Assembly: GCF_013033965.1 (NCBI RefSeq)
Contig: NZ_WQFE01000013.1
Coordinates: 95,662-159,661, forward strand
Source of the DNA: Ruegeria atlantica
GTDB lineage: Bacteria > Pseudomonadota > Alphaproteobacteria > Rhodobacterales > Rhodobacteraceae
DNA: 64,000 nucleotides
Direction of reading: 5' to 3'
The stretch's first letter is position 1. Each line of letters begins with the position of its first letter. Below the pieces are notes generated by a model. The model was given only the letters and a program-made list of their open reading frames with translations, had not been told where the DNA came from and ran no database searches. The position numbers and the translations under genes are program-made. Positions 34,816 through 45,101 of the stretch are shown in pieces.

Positions 34816-35051
34816 GCCGAACCGAAAGCTGGATGAACCCGGGCTTTCGCGTACTTGCTGAGATCGCGGGATAATCGTGACCAGTTTGACGCTTAGTTAG
34901 GTTTCTACAAGATATGCGACAAAATCCGCCTTCTGGCAGAAACATCGGGTTATTATTGCTGAACGACCACGTTGGTTGTTAGATCCCCCCCAATCCACTC
35001 CAGAAGGGTTTCCTGTCCAGCCATCTGGGTGGATTGCTAGTCGTCCAAAGG

Positions 35052-36131
35052 TTATAGCGCAGCGGTCCAAACGCGGTAGCGCCCCTGCCCCGTCACCTCG
35101 CGGATCAATCCCCGGCTCATAAACCGGTCAATATTTCGTTGCGCCGCAGCGCGCGAGGCCTGCGTCAATTCTTCGGCAAGTGGCGCCGACACCATGGGCC
35201 ATGCCGTCAGAGCGTCGATCAGGCGCGGCGGCGTGCGGCCGCTCAGGTCACTTGTTGCCTCACGAGCGCGCCGTTCCCAGGCGTTGATCCGGTCCAGGTG
35301 CAATAAAGCAGCCAGAATCGCCTGCCCTGCCCCCCTGACCCAGGCCGAAAGTTTCTCCTGCGGTTCACCAACTCCTCGCAGTGCGCCCGGACCCGACAAA
35401 GCGAGCGGCATGAAGATCGCCCCGCCTCGTCCCATCGACGCGGCGTGGCGCGCTGCAATGATCGCGGCCTCGGTGTCATGACCGTTGCCTTCCGACAGGG
35501 CGCGCCAGGCATGAAATCCGATCGCTGCCTGCGTGACGGGATGCAAACCTTCTGCGTTCTGCATAACCTCGGCCAAATCAGCAATTGCCTCTGGCGTATC
35601 TTCGATCCCCTGAGCTATGCGATCAAGAAATGCGGTCAGGCCAACTGCCCAGCCGCCCTCTGCTGGCCCGGCCCCTGATGTCAGGCGGCGCACAGCCCAG
35701 CCCGCCCGAAACATAGCCTGAACATCATCGCTGGTCGCCCCAATCCGCAATCCGACCCACAAGGCAAGCCGGTCGACACCGATCCGGTCACCCGTCCACC
35801 AGCCCAGATCGGACACATCCATGAGCGCCAGCCGTTGACCCCATCCCGCCGGCCCTGCGCGTAATCGTTCGTCTAGCGCCCCGAATGTCACCGCCAGTTC
35901 GGCCAGTTCGTAGGACAATTCGGCCTGCGCCGCACGCCATTCTCTTGGATCAAACAACAGGCGGCGGTCGACCGTCGGCCCTGGGGGCAGATATTCTTCT
36001 TGGGCAATGCCCTCATCCGGCGGGAGGAACCAAAGATCATCATCCTCGGGCGGATCGGTGTCATAGATGCTGGGAGGACCAATCGCATCGGCGTCCTCAT
36101 CCGGGTCTGGCATCACAGGTTTCGTCGTCAT
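35052..36131 (-). CDS. RHE_PE00001-like protein with C-terminal winged helix
   Basis: The 359-residue protein has an acidic, Pro/Asp-rich N-terminus (1-55), a central helical region (60-280; ELAVTFGALDERLRAGP followed by RIGVDRLALWVGLRIG), and a C-terminal helix-turn-helix-like part (TPPRLIDALTAWPMVSAPLAEEL with ASRAAAQRNIDRFMSRGLI) ending in VTGQGRYRVWTAAL. The organisation resembles DUF1612/RHE_PE00001 proteins, common on plasmids of rhizobia and related bacteria and probably DNA-binding. This is a recollection of overall layout, so the family assignment is tentative. It stands alone. Confidence 0.6.
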   Translation of the reverse strand: MTTKPVMPDPDEDADAIGPPSIYDTDPPEDDDLWFLPPDEGIAQEEYLPPGPTVDRRLLFDPREWRAAQAELSYELAELAVTFGALDERLRAGPAGWGQRLALMDVSDLGWWTGDRIGVDRLALWVGLRIGATSDDVQAMFRAGWAVRRLTSGAGPAEGGWAVGLTAFLDRIAQGIEDTPEAIADLAEVMQNAEGLHPVTQAAIGFHAWRALSEGNGHDTEAAIIAARHAASMGRGGAIFMPLALSGPGALRGVGEPQEKLSAWVRGAGQAILAALLHLDRINAWERRAREATSDLSGRTPPRLIDALTAWPMVSAPLAEELTQASRAAAQRNIDRFMSRGLIREVTGQGRYRVWTAAL

Positions 36132-36191
36132 GCCCTCTATAATTCGGGCATTTTGGATGGTTCACAAGGCGTATTCAGCCCTGTCCGTCGG

Positions 36192-36938
36192 TCACCCTGC
36201 GAATGTTGCAGTCAGAATGTCCAGTTGCTGTTGCAGATCGGTCTGTTCGCTGCTGCCGATCAGCATGTAACCATAGCCATCCTGCGCCCATGTCGCGGTT
36301 GCAACCCCGCTTATCGCAGCTAGTTTGACATCCTTTGCCGGCGCACCCTCGCCCTGCCGGATCACGCAAAAGGCCAACGGTTGTCCCTGATCATCTGCAA
36401 ATACGACCTGAATCAGAGGTTTCCCTTTGAAGGACAGAATCTGAGCGCGCTTCAATTCCAGCCCAGGCAAAACTTCCAAGGCATCTTGATTCAATGACCT
36501 CCCAAGCTGCGCTTCGGCCTGCGCAAACTGCGCATCAAGCGCGGCCGGTGAACTATCCAACGAAGCAATCGTGTCCGGCGAGTACAGCGACTGATAGATT
36601 GCTGCCTGTTCCGCCCACCCCATCGGTTCCGGGCGCGTCGCCCAGAAGGTCGCCGACACCGCCACTACGGCCACCGACGCGGCAACTGCCATCAATCTCC
36701 AAAGACCGCCCGAAGTCTGAGCAGCATAAACCGGTACCGACTCCGGCAATTCAATCTGCGGGGCGTCGGCGGGAATATTCTCGAACACAGAATGAACCAC
36801 AGGCGCCAGAGGGTCCAAACCCATGAGGCGTTGTTCCAGCGCAGGATCGGTTTCAACCGCCGCCTCAATCGCTGCGGCCTCAGCCACATTCGCATTGCCT
36901 TCCAGATACGCCTTTAGCGTCTCGTCGGAAAACTTCAT
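36192..36938 (-). CDS. Membrane-bound anti-sigma factor
   Basis: The 248-residue protein begins SDETLKAYLEGNANVAEAAAIEAAV, an anti-sigma N-terminal helix typical of ECF anti-sigma factors. One transmembrane helix lies near 80-103 (LWRLMAVAASVAVVAVSATFW), and a periplasmic C-terminal domain follows. The ATG overlaps the stop of the sigma gene (ATGA), so production is coupled. It would hold the sigma factor at the membrane until a periplasmic signal is sensed. The signal is unknown. Confidence 0.85.
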   Translation of the reverse strand: MKFSDETLKAYLEGNANVAEAAAIEAAVETDPALEQRLMGLDPLAPVVHSVFENIPADAPQIELPESVPVYAAQTSGGLWRLMAVAASVAVVAVSATFWATRPEPMGWAEQAAIYQSLYSPDTIASLDSSPAALDAQFAQAEAQLGRSLNQDALEVLPGLELKRAQILSFKGKPLIQVVFADDQGQPLAFCVIRQGEGAPAKDVKLAAISGVATATWAQDGYGYMLIGSSEQTDLQQQLDILTATFAG

Positions 36939-37471
36939 TTGCCACTCCGTCGAACGGCATCTGCCGCATCGTGCTGCATCACGTTTTTCAGTTTCTGCCG
37001 GGCGTTAGACAACCGGCTCATGATAGTCCCTATTGGCACCTCCAGCAACGCGGCGGTTTCGCGGTAGCTATACCCTTCTACAAATACAAGCATAACCGTT
37101 TCCCGCTGCGCTTCTGGCAACTGCATCACTTGTGTAAACACTTCAGCAGCGAAAATATTCGTTTCTGAATCCGGTCCTGTCGCAATTAATTCGGCTTCGG
37201 GTGTCACTGACAGCGCCTGCGCCTTGCGTACCGAACGGGCGCGCACCTCGTTCAGCCAGATTGAACGGCAGATCGTCATCAGCCAACTGTCCAACCGTTC
37301 AAGTGACGTAACCTGATGGTGCCGCTCCAACGCGCGCACGCATGTCGACTGCAAAAGGTCATCGGCCACATCCGATGCGCCCGAAAGCGCAAGACCAAAC
37401 CGCCAGACCCGCTTGGAATGCGTCTGGATTGCGCCGCGCACGGCTTGTTCGGAGTTAATTTCGGGGCTCAT
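36935..37471 (-). CDS. ECF RNA polymerase sigma factor (RpoE-like)
   Basis: With a start at 37471 the protein has about 178 residues and contains region 2 (ALSGASDVADDLLQSTCVRALE, LDSWLMTICRSIWLNEVRAR) and region 4 (LPEAQRETVMLVFVEGYSYRETAALLEVPIGTIMSRLSNARQKL). Upstream in-frame Met codons at 37537 and 37720 would add unrelated sequence and overlap the divergent promoter. The gene pairs with the anti-sigma gene downstream and is divergent from the YceI-cytochrome gene 84 bases away, a likely target of the same sigma factor. Confidence 0.88.
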   Translation of the reverse strand: MSPEINSEQAVRGAIQTHSKRVWRFGLALSGASDVADDLLQSTCVRALERHHQVTSLERLDSWLMTICRSIWLNEVRARSVRKAQALSVTPEAELIATGPDSETNIFAAEVFTQVMQLPEAQRETVMLVFVEGYSYRETAALLEVPIGTIMSRLSNARQKLKNVMQHDAADAVRRSGK

Positions 37472-37555
37472 CGAATAAATCGCGACTTGTGTGTGTTTGC
37501 TTTCCACGGACCGGACCCGCGGGGTCAGGACTGACATAACCCGAGGAGGAAAGAA

Positions 37556-38500
37556 ATGAAACTTCTGTTGAAGGCAGTCACGATTGCGTCGGCAATTGTT
37601 GCAACCCCAGTTGTGGCCCAAACCTGGACGTTGGTCCCCGAAGGTTCGCATCTGGCCTATGGATCGATCAAAAAAGATACCGTGGGTGAGGTTAATTCCT
37701 TCACAATTCTCTCTGGCCAAGTTGGCCCGGATGGCAAAGCCGATATTGAAATTGACCTATCATCTGTCGAAACCAATATCGACATTCGCAACGAACGCAT
37801 GGTTGAATATGTGTTCCGCAAAGCCGGTAGCGCATCGCTGACGGCTCAGTTCGACATGACAGACGTAACGACCCTGAATGTTGGCGAAACAACGATTGTC
37901 GACGTCGAGGCAATGCTTTCGCTGGCAGGCACAGATGTCACATTTGATGCTGAGATGTTTGTGGCGCGCCTTTCTGAAACGTTAGTCATGGTTTCAACAA
38001 ATGACATGGTGTTCATCAGCACCGAGGATGCCGGGGTCAACGCGGGCGTGGACAAGTTGATGGAGCTGGCTGATCTGCCAAGCATCACCCGGACCGTACC
38101 TGTCACGGCGCGCCTGATGTTTAACCTGGACGACAAGAAAGCCGAAGTTGAAGCCGCAGCCACGGCCGTCACTGCCGCCGTTGCTATCGAAGGTGATGTC
38201 AAAGCAGGCAAGAAAGTGTTTCGCAAATGCAGCGCTTGCCACAAGTTGGATGAAAACCGCCATACGGTCGGCCCGTCGCTTCACCGCGTCATCGGCGCTA
38301 CGGCGGGGCAGGCTGACGGATTCAAGTTCTCGGCCCCCTTGCAGCAGTCGGGTATCGTCTGGACTCCGGAAACCCTGACAGCCTTTCTGGCGGATCCCAA
38401 AGGCACAGTTCCTGGAAACAAGATGCAGTTTCGTGGCCTGAAAAAGGAAGCCGATATCCTGAATGTGATTGCCTATCTGCAATCCGAAGCACAGGGCTGA
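37556..38500 (+). CDS. YceI domain fused to cytochrome c, periplasmic
   Basis: The 314-residue protein has a Sec signal peptide (MKLLLKAVTIASAIVATPVVA), a lipocalin-like YceI domain (about 25-190, WTLVPEGSHLAYGSIKKDTVG) and a C-terminal class I cytochrome c (about 205-314). The haem motif C-S-A-C-H and the distal Met in NKMQF are present. The ATG has an AGGAGG site. YceI domains bind isoprenoid lipids or quinones, so a fused cytochrome suggests electron transfer from a lipid-soluble donor in the periplasm. Divergent arrangement with the sigma/anti-sigma pair suggests envelope or oxidative stress control. Confidence 0.88.
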   Translation: MKLLLKAVTIASAIVATPVVAQTWTLVPEGSHLAYGSIKKDTVGEVNSFTILSGQVGPDGKADIEIDLSSVETNIDIRNERMVEYVFRKAGSASLTAQFDMTDVTTLNVGETTIVDVEAMLSLAGTDVTFDAEMFVARLSETLVMVSTNDMVFISTEDAGVNAGVDKLMELADLPSITRTVPVTARLMFNLDDKKAEVEAAATAVTAAVAIEGDVKAGKKVFRKCSACHKLDENRHTVGPSLHRVIGATAGQADGFKFSAPLQQSGIVWTPETLTAFLADPKGTVPGNKMQFRGLKKEADILNVIAYLQSEAQG

Positions 38501-38587
38501 TCCCTGACCCGGAAAATACCGGGGGTTTCCAATGTCCACAGTGCCACGCTATCCCTTGTCCAACCTCAAACAAGGGAGATGCGCGGC

Positions 38588-39610
38588 ATGAGCGACACGG
38601 TCACACTGACATTGGACGAGATCCGGGACCTTAGCCTGTCCATCCTGGCCAAGTCGGGATTTGGCCCGGAACACGCAGCTGCCATCACTGATATGCTGAC
38701 AACTTGTCAGATCGACGATTGCCAATCTCATGGGTTATTCCGCCTGTTCATGTGCATTGACACCATGAAGGCCGGTAAGATTGATGGAAACGTAGCCCCG
38801 ATCGTTGCACCCTCGGACAACGCTATTGTTCGTGTCGATGCACGGGGCGGCATGTCTTTGTTGGCTTTTTGCGAAGCACTGCCTGTGCTGATCGACAAAA
38901 CCCGCACCCACGGCATCGCTGCAATGGCAATCAACCGTTGTTTTCACTTCTCTGCCCTCTGGCCCGAAGTGGAGCGTCCGTCCTCCGAAGGTTTGGCCGC
39001 AATGGCGATGGTGCCCAGCCACAGTTGGGTCGCGCCCGCCGGTGGAACCCGGGGCAGTCTTGGGACAAACCCTTTGGCCTTCAGCTGGCCGCGTCAGGGC
39101 AAAGATCCGTTCACGTTTGATTTTGCCACCAGCGCCTTTGCCCGCGGCGAGATCGAACTTTATCGCCGGGCAGGCAAACTATTGCCCGACGGAGTCGCAA
39201 TCGACAAGGCAGGCAACCCCACAACCGACCCGCAAGCCGCGATGGAGGGCGCGATGCTGACCTTCGGCAGCTACAAAGGGTCGGCCCTATCGATCATGAT
39301 CGAGCTGTTGGCCGGGCCGTTGATCGACGACCTGACCAGCCTGGAAAGCATGGAGTTTGCCGAAGGCCAAGGTGGTGCGCCCTATCACGGCGAGATCGTT
39401 TTGGCCTTTGACCCCACCCAGTTCAGCGGTGGCCGCGCCGCTGCGAATGATGAACGTGCGGAACGTTTGTTTGCCGATATCATCGATCAGGGCGCACGCC
39501 TGCCGTCACAAAGACGTTTCGCTGCACGCGCGCGAAACACAGCGCGTGGTTGCGTAGAGATCGCAAAAACGCTGCACGAAGATCTGTTGGTTTTGGCCGA
39601 ACAAGTGTAA
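38588..39610 (+). CDS. Ldh2-family NAD(P)-dependent reductase (DpkA/malate dehydrogenase-like)
   Basis: The 340-residue protein belongs to the malate/L-lactate dehydrogenase-2 family: CQIDDCQSHGLFRL near residue 40, GIAAMAINRCFHFSALWP near 115, GGTRGSLGTNPLAFSWP near 153 and FGSYKGSALSIMIELLAG near 225. Members reduce alpha-keto or cyclic imino acids (for example delta1-piperideine-2-carboxylate) with NAD(P)H. The ATG at 38588 has a GGGAG site and was preferred to one nine bases upstream. The exact substrate is unassigned. It is 87 bases downstream of the YceI-cytochrome gene. Confidence 0.85.
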   Translation: MSDTVTLTLDEIRDLSLSILAKSGFGPEHAAAITDMLTTCQIDDCQSHGLFRLFMCIDTMKAGKIDGNVAPIVAPSDNAIVRVDARGGMSLLAFCEALPVLIDKTRTHGIAAMAINRCFHFSALWPEVERPSSEGLAAMAMVPSHSWVAPAGGTRGSLGTNPLAFSWPRQGKDPFTFDFATSAFARGEIELYRRAGKLLPDGVAIDKAGNPTTDPQAAMEGAMLTFGSYKGSALSIMIELLAGPLIDDLTSLESMEFAEGQGGAPYHGEIVLAFDPTQFSGGRAAANDERAERLFADIIDQGARLPSQRRFAARARNTARGCVEIAKTLHEDLLVLAEQV

Positions 39611-39685
39611 CGACTTCGATCTACTCTTTCCCTTGACGGTACAGCTGGCTAAGAAGTTCCTCCCAAATGAATTCAGGAGGCCCCC

Positions 39686-41854
39686 TTGGACCGCATCGCC
39701 CGCACCATCGCCACCGAAATCAACGCCCGTCCGGAACAGGTCGGTGCAGCGGTCAAATTGCTGGACGACGGGGCCACTGTTCCGTTCGTGGCGCGCTACC
39801 GCAAAGAAGTGACAGGCGGACTGGATGACACTCAACTTCGGACTTTGTCCGACCGCCTGACCTATCTGCGCGAGCTGGAGGTGCGGCGCGAAACAATCCT
39901 GAGCTCGATCAAAGATCAGGGCAAGTTGACGGACGATCTAACGAAATCCATCGCGCGTGCCGAAACCAAGGCGCAATTGGAAGACATTTACCTGCCCTAT
40001 AAACCCAAGCGTCGGACCAAGGCGATGATTGCGCGCGAAAACGGGCTTGAACCACTTGCCGACGCAATCCTGGCGGACCGTTCCGCCGATCCTGAAGATC
40101 TGGCGCAGGGTTACATCAGCGAGCCGGTTCCCACGACAAAAGACGCACTAAATGGCGCTCGGGATGTTATCACTGAGCGGCTGACCGAAAATGTCACCTT
40201 GTTAGGTGAGCTACGCAGCTTCATGCAACGCGAGGCATTGCTGACCTCAAAAGTAATCGAGGGGAAACAGCAGGAAGGTGCCAAATTCAGTGACTATTTC
40301 GATCACACAGAGCTATGGGCCAAGACGCCATCGCACCGTGCTCTGGCAATGTTGCGAGCTTCGAAGGAAGGCATTGTAACGTTGGACATCGCCCCCGAAC
40401 CCGAGGCTGGTGCCGCACGCGTTGAAGCTATGGTGGCTGCTCATCTGCAGACACGAAGCGATGCGCCCGGTGACAAATGGCTGCGAAAGGTTGCCGGCTG
40501 GACTTGGCGGGTCAAATTGTCCCTTTCGATGATGGTCGAGCTAATGGCCGAATTGCGCAGCCGTGCGCAAGAAGACGCAATCCATGTATTTTCACGCAAC
40601 CTCAAAGATTTGCTATTCGCCGCACCGGCCGGGGCGCGAGCGACCTTGGGTTTGGATCCAGGAATTCGCACCGGCGTCAAAGCCGCTGTCGTTGATGCCA
40701 CCGGCAAGGTGATCGCAACAGACACCTTGTATCCTTTCCAACCCAAGAACGATCTACGCGGATCCCAAGCGGCAATCCTGAATCTGATCTCGGCCCATAA
40801 AATAGAACTCGTCGCAATCGGCAACGGCACGGCGAGCCGCGAAACCGAGAAGTTGGTTGCTGACACTCTTAGGTTGCTTCCGAAGACCGCCAAAAACCCA
40901 ACCAAGGTTATCGTGTCCGAGGCCGGAGCTTCGGTGTATTCAGCATCCGAATTGGCGGCACGAGAATTCCCGGATCTGGACGTATCGCTGCGTGGTGCTG
41001 TTTCAATTGCCCGCCGCTTGCAGGATCCATTGGCAGAACTGGTAAAGATCGAACCCAAGTCCATTGGCGTCGGACAATACCAGCATGACGTTGACCAACA
41101 TCGCCTGTCTCAGTCACTGGCTTCCGTGATCGAAGACGTTGTGAACGCTGTGGGCGTGGATCTGAATACCGCCTCCGCCCCCCTCCTTTCACATGTCTCT
41201 GGTCTTGGACCCGGTCTTGCGGAAGCCATTGTCGTGCATCGGGATTTAAATGGAGCATTCCAATCCCGCAAAGAGTTGCTGAATGTCGCGCGTCTTGGCC
41301 CGCGCGCCTACCAACAATGTGCAGGATTTTTGAGGATACGCGATGGCGTAGAACCATTGGATGCGTCCTCGGTACATCCCGAAGCATATGAAGTTGCGAA
41401 ACAGATCGTATCTGCTTGTGGTCGCGATATCCGACAAATTATGGGGAACGATGGTGCCTTGAAAGGATTGCGCGCAGAGCGGTTCGTGGATGACAATTTT
41501 GGCCTTCCAACTGTTCAAGATATCTTTTCAGAGTTGGAAAAGCCCGGTCGTGATCCGCGCCCCAGTTTCGTGACCGCGTCTTTTACCGATGGCGTCGAAG
41601 AGATTACCGATCTTAAACTAGGTTTGGTGCTGGAAGGGACAGTAACCAACGTGGCCGCGTTTGGTGCCTTTGTGGACATTGGGGTGCATCAGGACGGCCT
41701 TGTCCATGTGAGTCAACTTGCCGACCGTTTTGTGAAAGACCCTCACGAGGTGGTAAAAACGGGCCAGGTGGTCAAAGTGACCGTTGTTGACGTTGATGTG
41801 CCACGCAAACGAATTGGCCTGACCATGCGAAAGCGGGGCGGGGCCGTTCGCTAG
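39686..41854 (+). CDS. tex: Tex, S1-domain RNA-binding transcription accessory protein
   Basis: The 722-residue protein has the full Tex layout: an N-terminal helical region ([22 protein letters not shown]), a YqgF-like RNase H fold ([20 protein letters not shown]), a helix-hairpin-helix pair ([24 protein letters not shown], then [21 protein letters not shown]), and a C-terminal S1 domain ([29 protein letters not shown]). The length is slightly short of the roughly 770 usual for Tex. The start is a TTG preceded by an AGGAGG site at a suitable distance. It is a housekeeping-type cytoplasmic protein. Confidence 0.95.
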   Translation: MDRIARTIATEINARPEQVGAAVKLLDDGATVPFVARYRKEVTGGLDDTQLRTLSDRLTYLRELEVRRETILSSIKDQGKLTDDLTKSIARAETKAQLEDIYLPYKPKRRTKAMIARENGLEPLADAILADRSADPEDLAQGYISEPVPTTKDALNGARDVITERLTENVTLLGELRSFMQREALLTSKVIEGKQQEGAKFSDYFDHTELWAKTPSHRALAMLRASKEGIVTLDIAPEPEAGAARVEAMVAAHLQTRSDAPGDKWLRKVAGWTWRVKLSLSMMVELMAELRSRAQEDAIHVFSRNLKDLLFAAPAGARATLGLDPGIRTGVKAAVVDATGKVIATDTLYPFQPKNDLRGSQAAILNLISAHKIELVAIGNGTASRETEKLVADTLRLLPKTAKNPTKVIVSEAGASVYSASELAAREFPDLDVSLRGAVSIARRLQDPLAELVKIEPKSIGVGQYQHDVDQHRLSQSLASVIEDVVNAVGVDLNTASAPLLSHVSGLGPGLAEAIVVHRDLNGAFQSRKELLNVARLGPRAYQQCAGFLRIRDGVEPLDASSVHPEAYEVAKQIVSACGRDIRQIMGNDGALKGLRAERFVDDNFGLPTVQDIFSELEKPGRDPRPSFVTASFTDGVEEITDLKLGLVLEGTVTNVAAFGAFVDIGVHQDGLVHVSQLADRFVKDPHEVVKTGQVVKVTVVDVDVPRKRIGLTMRKRGGAVR

Positions 41855-41929
41855 CAAAGATTGGACTATTGCCGTTGGCAAAGTCAGCGCGTGAATGACC
41901 ACCAGTCATATCACGTGGAATGCCTGTTC

Positions 41930-42040
41930 ATGATTACCTTTAAGGGCGCGCAGTTTCCGGGGGATTTGATCCTGTTTGCGGTTAGTTTCTACGTTCAAAA
42001 TGGCGTTTCATATCGCGACCTGGAAGATCCAAAACAAAAG
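41930..42040 (+). pseudogene. N-terminal remnant of an IS6-family transposase
   Basis: About 36 codons from an ATG at 41930 read MITFKGAQFPGDLILFAVSF and then QNGVSYRDLED, the standard IS6 transposase start, before diverging into unrelated sequence. No inverted repeat was found upstream. The copy lies 75 bases after Tex and is too short to function. Confidence 0.75.
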
Positions 42041-42550
42041 TTCTCAAGCGCCGCAGTCTGGAGACTTCAGCTGTTTTCTGAGCTCGCGGGATTTGTGTTT
42101 CCGGTTCGACGCCGACTCTGCTCGTGCCAAAAATTGCGACACAACTGACCCTGAGCCGACGCGCTGCAGACATAGCCAAAGGGGAAACCATCATCCCGAT
42201 GGAACACAGGCTGATCATGCACAAACAATCACGTTGGACCCGTCAACCAATGAAAAAATCGCACTGTTGATGGGAATGGCTATGTGTTCGTCCCATTGTT
42301 CAGCAAGAGCACTAATCAGAATTCTTAGAGGAATGCAGCTGCGATTTATGGGACCAACAATTTTGAATCTCGCCAACTGGCAATTTTACGATGATCCTAA
42401 AGAAACTGTTGTAAAAAATTGCCACCGATGCGTATCTCCTACTTTTAGGTCTTAGAATGATAATGGAAGTCGCGCTTCAGGATAGCGAACTCCGGCCTCA
42501 AAATTTAAGCGGATAATCTAAGAATGTTAACTTAAGGGCCGAGCCAACTG
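42041..42550. other. Non-coding stretch between two IS6 remnants
   Basis: About 510 bases with no convincing coding frame. Short frames on both strands show no motifs or ribosome sites. It is probably a decayed or rearranged filler region bounded by IS6 sequence. Confidence 0.4.
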
Positions 42551-43367
42551 GGTTCTGTAGCGAACTTTTTAGATGGCAAAGCATCATTGAAGAATTAAAC
42601 AGTTTACCCTGCCAGTTGTGCGAACTGCTGAAACGGACGGAGTACGGGCGTGAGCTGACCTTTGCGGATCATTTCGCGACTTCGATTCCGGCCAGCGTTG
42701 CAACTGCTGAAGCGAAGGCTTTGAGCCCCAGCATCGGTCGAGTGCGCCGTCTTAAGAAACGGTGGTCCTGCTCAACGATAATGTTCAAAAATTTCCGCCT
42801 CACCATTTCGAGCGGGATCGGGCAGCCAAAGGCTTTCAGCAACATGTTGACGGCTTTGATACCAGCTGTGTTTGCGCCGCTTTTGTCGACAACAATCTTC
42901 CTCGGCAATCTATTTGTCTCCAACATTCTGGCGAAGAACTTTGTTGCTGCAGGTGTGGTCCGACGCCGTGAGAGCACAAAATCAAGGGGCTTTCCATGTT
43001 TGTCGATGGCTCGATATAGGTAAACTCTCGCGTCTTTAACCTTGATATAAGTTTCATCCATTCTCCAAGAGCGATCACAAGGCGCTATTCGATGCCGCGC
43101 CATTCTTGCAATTACATCGGAATACCGTGTCACCCAGCGGTTCAGAGTGGTGTGATCGACCGATATGACTCGCTCGAGCAAGATTTCTTCCAAATCTCAA
43201 AAGGAAACACCGTATCGGACATAGTAGAACACTGCGAAAAGGATCATATCTTCTGGATACTACGCACCTTTGAATGAAATCATGAGCTATCCTTCGGCAG
43301 AAATTCACCAGCGATCATTCGGCCTCTTCGTTCCCGAGCCTCAATGGTCAAAGTTTGCAACAGATCC
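42551..43367. mobile_element. IS6-family insertion sequence, inactive
   Basis: An 817-base element is bounded by imperfect terminal inverted repeats: GGTTCTGTAGCGAA at 42551-42564 and TTTGCAACAGATCC at 43354-43367, matching the GGxxCTGTTGCAAA end of IS6/IS26-type elements. The similarity continues outward into flanking bases (GCCAACT on the left, AGTTGGC on the right), so the true ends may lie a few bases outside. No 8-base direct target repeat is visible. The length fits the family. It contains the broken transposase described separately. Confidence 0.75.
42604..43283 (-). pseudogene. IS6-family transposase, disabled by two stops and a frameshift
   Basis: Translation from the ATG at 43283 gives MISFKGA, then TAG at codon 8 (43262-43260), then YPEDMILFAVFYYVRYGVSF and TGA at codon 29 (43199-43197), then a long frame through the DDE domain. 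The catalytic parts RMDETYIKV, VVDKSGAN and IVEQDHRFLRR are intact. Near 42670 a missing base takes the C-terminus MIRKGQLTPVLRPFQQFA out of frame. No active protein is possible without multiple suppression. CAG to TAG and CGA to TGA single changes could explain the stops. Confidence 0.85.
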
Positions 43368-44065
43368 AGTTGGCCACCCTTTGATCAGATCCAAACTTGG
43401 TACAGACATATACAAGCGGCAATGCAACCGCTTTCGCGAACGGACATTCTTACTCTGCATAGAGCTAAGTGTTTCATACACCGTTTCGACATTTGGTCGT
43501 GGCCAAACGATTGGCCGCTGGGTGTTAAAGCACCTATGGCAGATTTCGACGTGCCGCAGAACCATGTCTGCCAAGTATCTTTAATTGAAATCAAAGGCCA
43601 CGGTGAGAAGTTTCTGCACCGCAGGCTAGCATTTCAGTCTGATACGCGGGAGCGTGGTAATGACAGTACTTATTGCCTACGGCACAATTTAAGGCCAGAC
43701 CGCCAAAATCTCGCGTTTCATCAACAAAATCGCAACAGATGCCGGATGTTAAACAAAGCTGGTCGATATTGGAGAACTGATGAATTCGATATCCTTGGAA
43801 GATGTGGACCACGTCACCCTGGCGGCTCCCGTCCAAGACAGAGTGGTTTTTACAAGACTTGGACAGTCTGGACTTCGCGGTCAAACAGCTGGAAATGACC
43901 CGCGTCACCGGCAACTACAAACGCGGGAATGAACGCAAGGCGCGCAGTCACCCCCGCAACCGGTAGGCTTTGGAAAAAGATACTGACCCGGCACCGCGCC
44001 GCTGTGTTTAGCGCCCCTCAGGTCGTCGAATTGATCGATGGTCATGTACAGCTTTAGATTCGAGA
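43368..44065. other. Region without a recognisable gene between the IS6 element and a LysR gene
   Basis: About 700 bases. Frames at 43344-43898 (plus) and 43341-43574 (minus) have no motif, family resemblance or convincing ribosome site. A segment near 43860-43967 reads DSLDFAVKQLEMTRVTGNYK in one frame and may be the decayed end of an old gene I cannot name. Confidence 0.4.
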
Positions 44066-44989
44066 TCAGCCCCCCAGCCCCGCCTCGGTATCCCAAAATG
44101 GCCTGTCCTTCCCAATCCGTTCGGCAAGGAAATCCACAAAGGCGCGCACTTTCATTGGCATATGTTGGCGCTCGGGGAATACGGCATAAAGTGCCTGTTC
44201 CGGCAATGCGTACTCCGACAAGACCCGGACCAGACGGCCAGCGGCCACATGGGAACCTGCCACGAATGTTGGCAACCGCCCAATTCCCAGCCCGTCAAGC
44301 AAAGCGGTACACAGCGTCTCGCTGTTGTTAATGCGCAGGGTGCCCGTAGTGCGCGTCCGCACTTCACCATGCGGACCTTGGAACACCCATTCCATCGGAT
44401 CACGTGAATAGGCGTAATGCAGGCAGTTATGCGTCAATAGATCTTCTGGTTGCCGCGGATCACCCTGCCGCGACAAGTACTCCGGTGCGGCGACAAGGAC
44501 GCTATGGATCGGAGCCAGTCGACGCGCGATCAGGGCAGAGTCGGGCAGAGTTCCGGCCCGGATGGCCATATCCAGCCCGGCATCGACCAGATCGACAACC
44601 CGGTCATCCATGGTCAGGTCCAACGTGATATCGGGATAGATGGCCAGAAACTCGGTGAGGAGCGGCGCAATATGCAGCCGCCCGAAGGACATAGGCGCGC
44701 TTATCCTCAAATGCCCGACCGGTTGACCCTGTAGGGCAGCAACCGCGTCCTCCGCTTCCTGTGCCGATCCAAGCGCCAGAACAGCATGGGTCAGGTAGAT
44801 TTCCCCGGCTTCTGTCAACGATATGCTGCGCGTCGAGCGGTGAAACAACTGGGTGCCAAGGTGTGCTTCCAGCCCGCCAATCCGCTTGCTGACGGCTGAC
44901 TTCGTGATCCCCAATCGCCGCGCAGCTGCGGCAAAGCCACCGCTTTCGGCCACAGCCACAAATACGGGGATGGCGCCGATTTCGATCAT
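44066..44989 (-). CDS. LysR-family transcriptional regulator
   Basis: The 307-residue protein has the LysR helix-turn-helix at residues 5-65 (VAESGGFAAAARRLGITKSAVSKRIGGLEAHLGTQLFHR) and a co-inducer domain (about 90-295). Length and layout are standard. It is divergent from the glutathionyl-hydroquinone reductase/EamA/NTF2 operon with a 112-base gap, so it probably controls that operon. The effector is unknown. Confidence 0.9.
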   Translation of the reverse strand: MIEIGAIPVFVAVAESGGFAAAARRLGITKSAVSKRIGGLEAHLGTQLFHRSTRSISLTEAGEIYLTHAVLALGSAQEAEDAVAALQGQPVGHLRISAPMSFGRLHIAPLLTEFLAIYPDITLDLTMDDRVVDLVDAGLDMAIRAGTLPDSALIARRLAPIHSVLVAAPEYLSRQGDPRQPEDLLTHNCLHYAYSRDPMEWVFQGPHGEVRTRTTGTLRINNSETLCTALLDGLGIGRLPTFVAGSHVAAGRLVRVLSEYALPEQALYAVFPERQHMPMKVRAFVDFLAERIGKDRPFWDTEAGLGG

Positions 44990-45101
44990 ATTGCCCTCAT
45001 ATGGTCAACTTTTCCTCACCCTAGCGTACACCGATTAGCCAATTATCTCACCCTTGGAAACACTATAAGTCGTCTTCGACACCTATTGGATGGAGGCGGC
45101 C

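Noticed and set aside
43344..43898. Plus-strand frame of 184 codons after the IS6 element
   Set aside because: Composition is erratic and no motif was found. It is likely a chance frame across decayed sequence.
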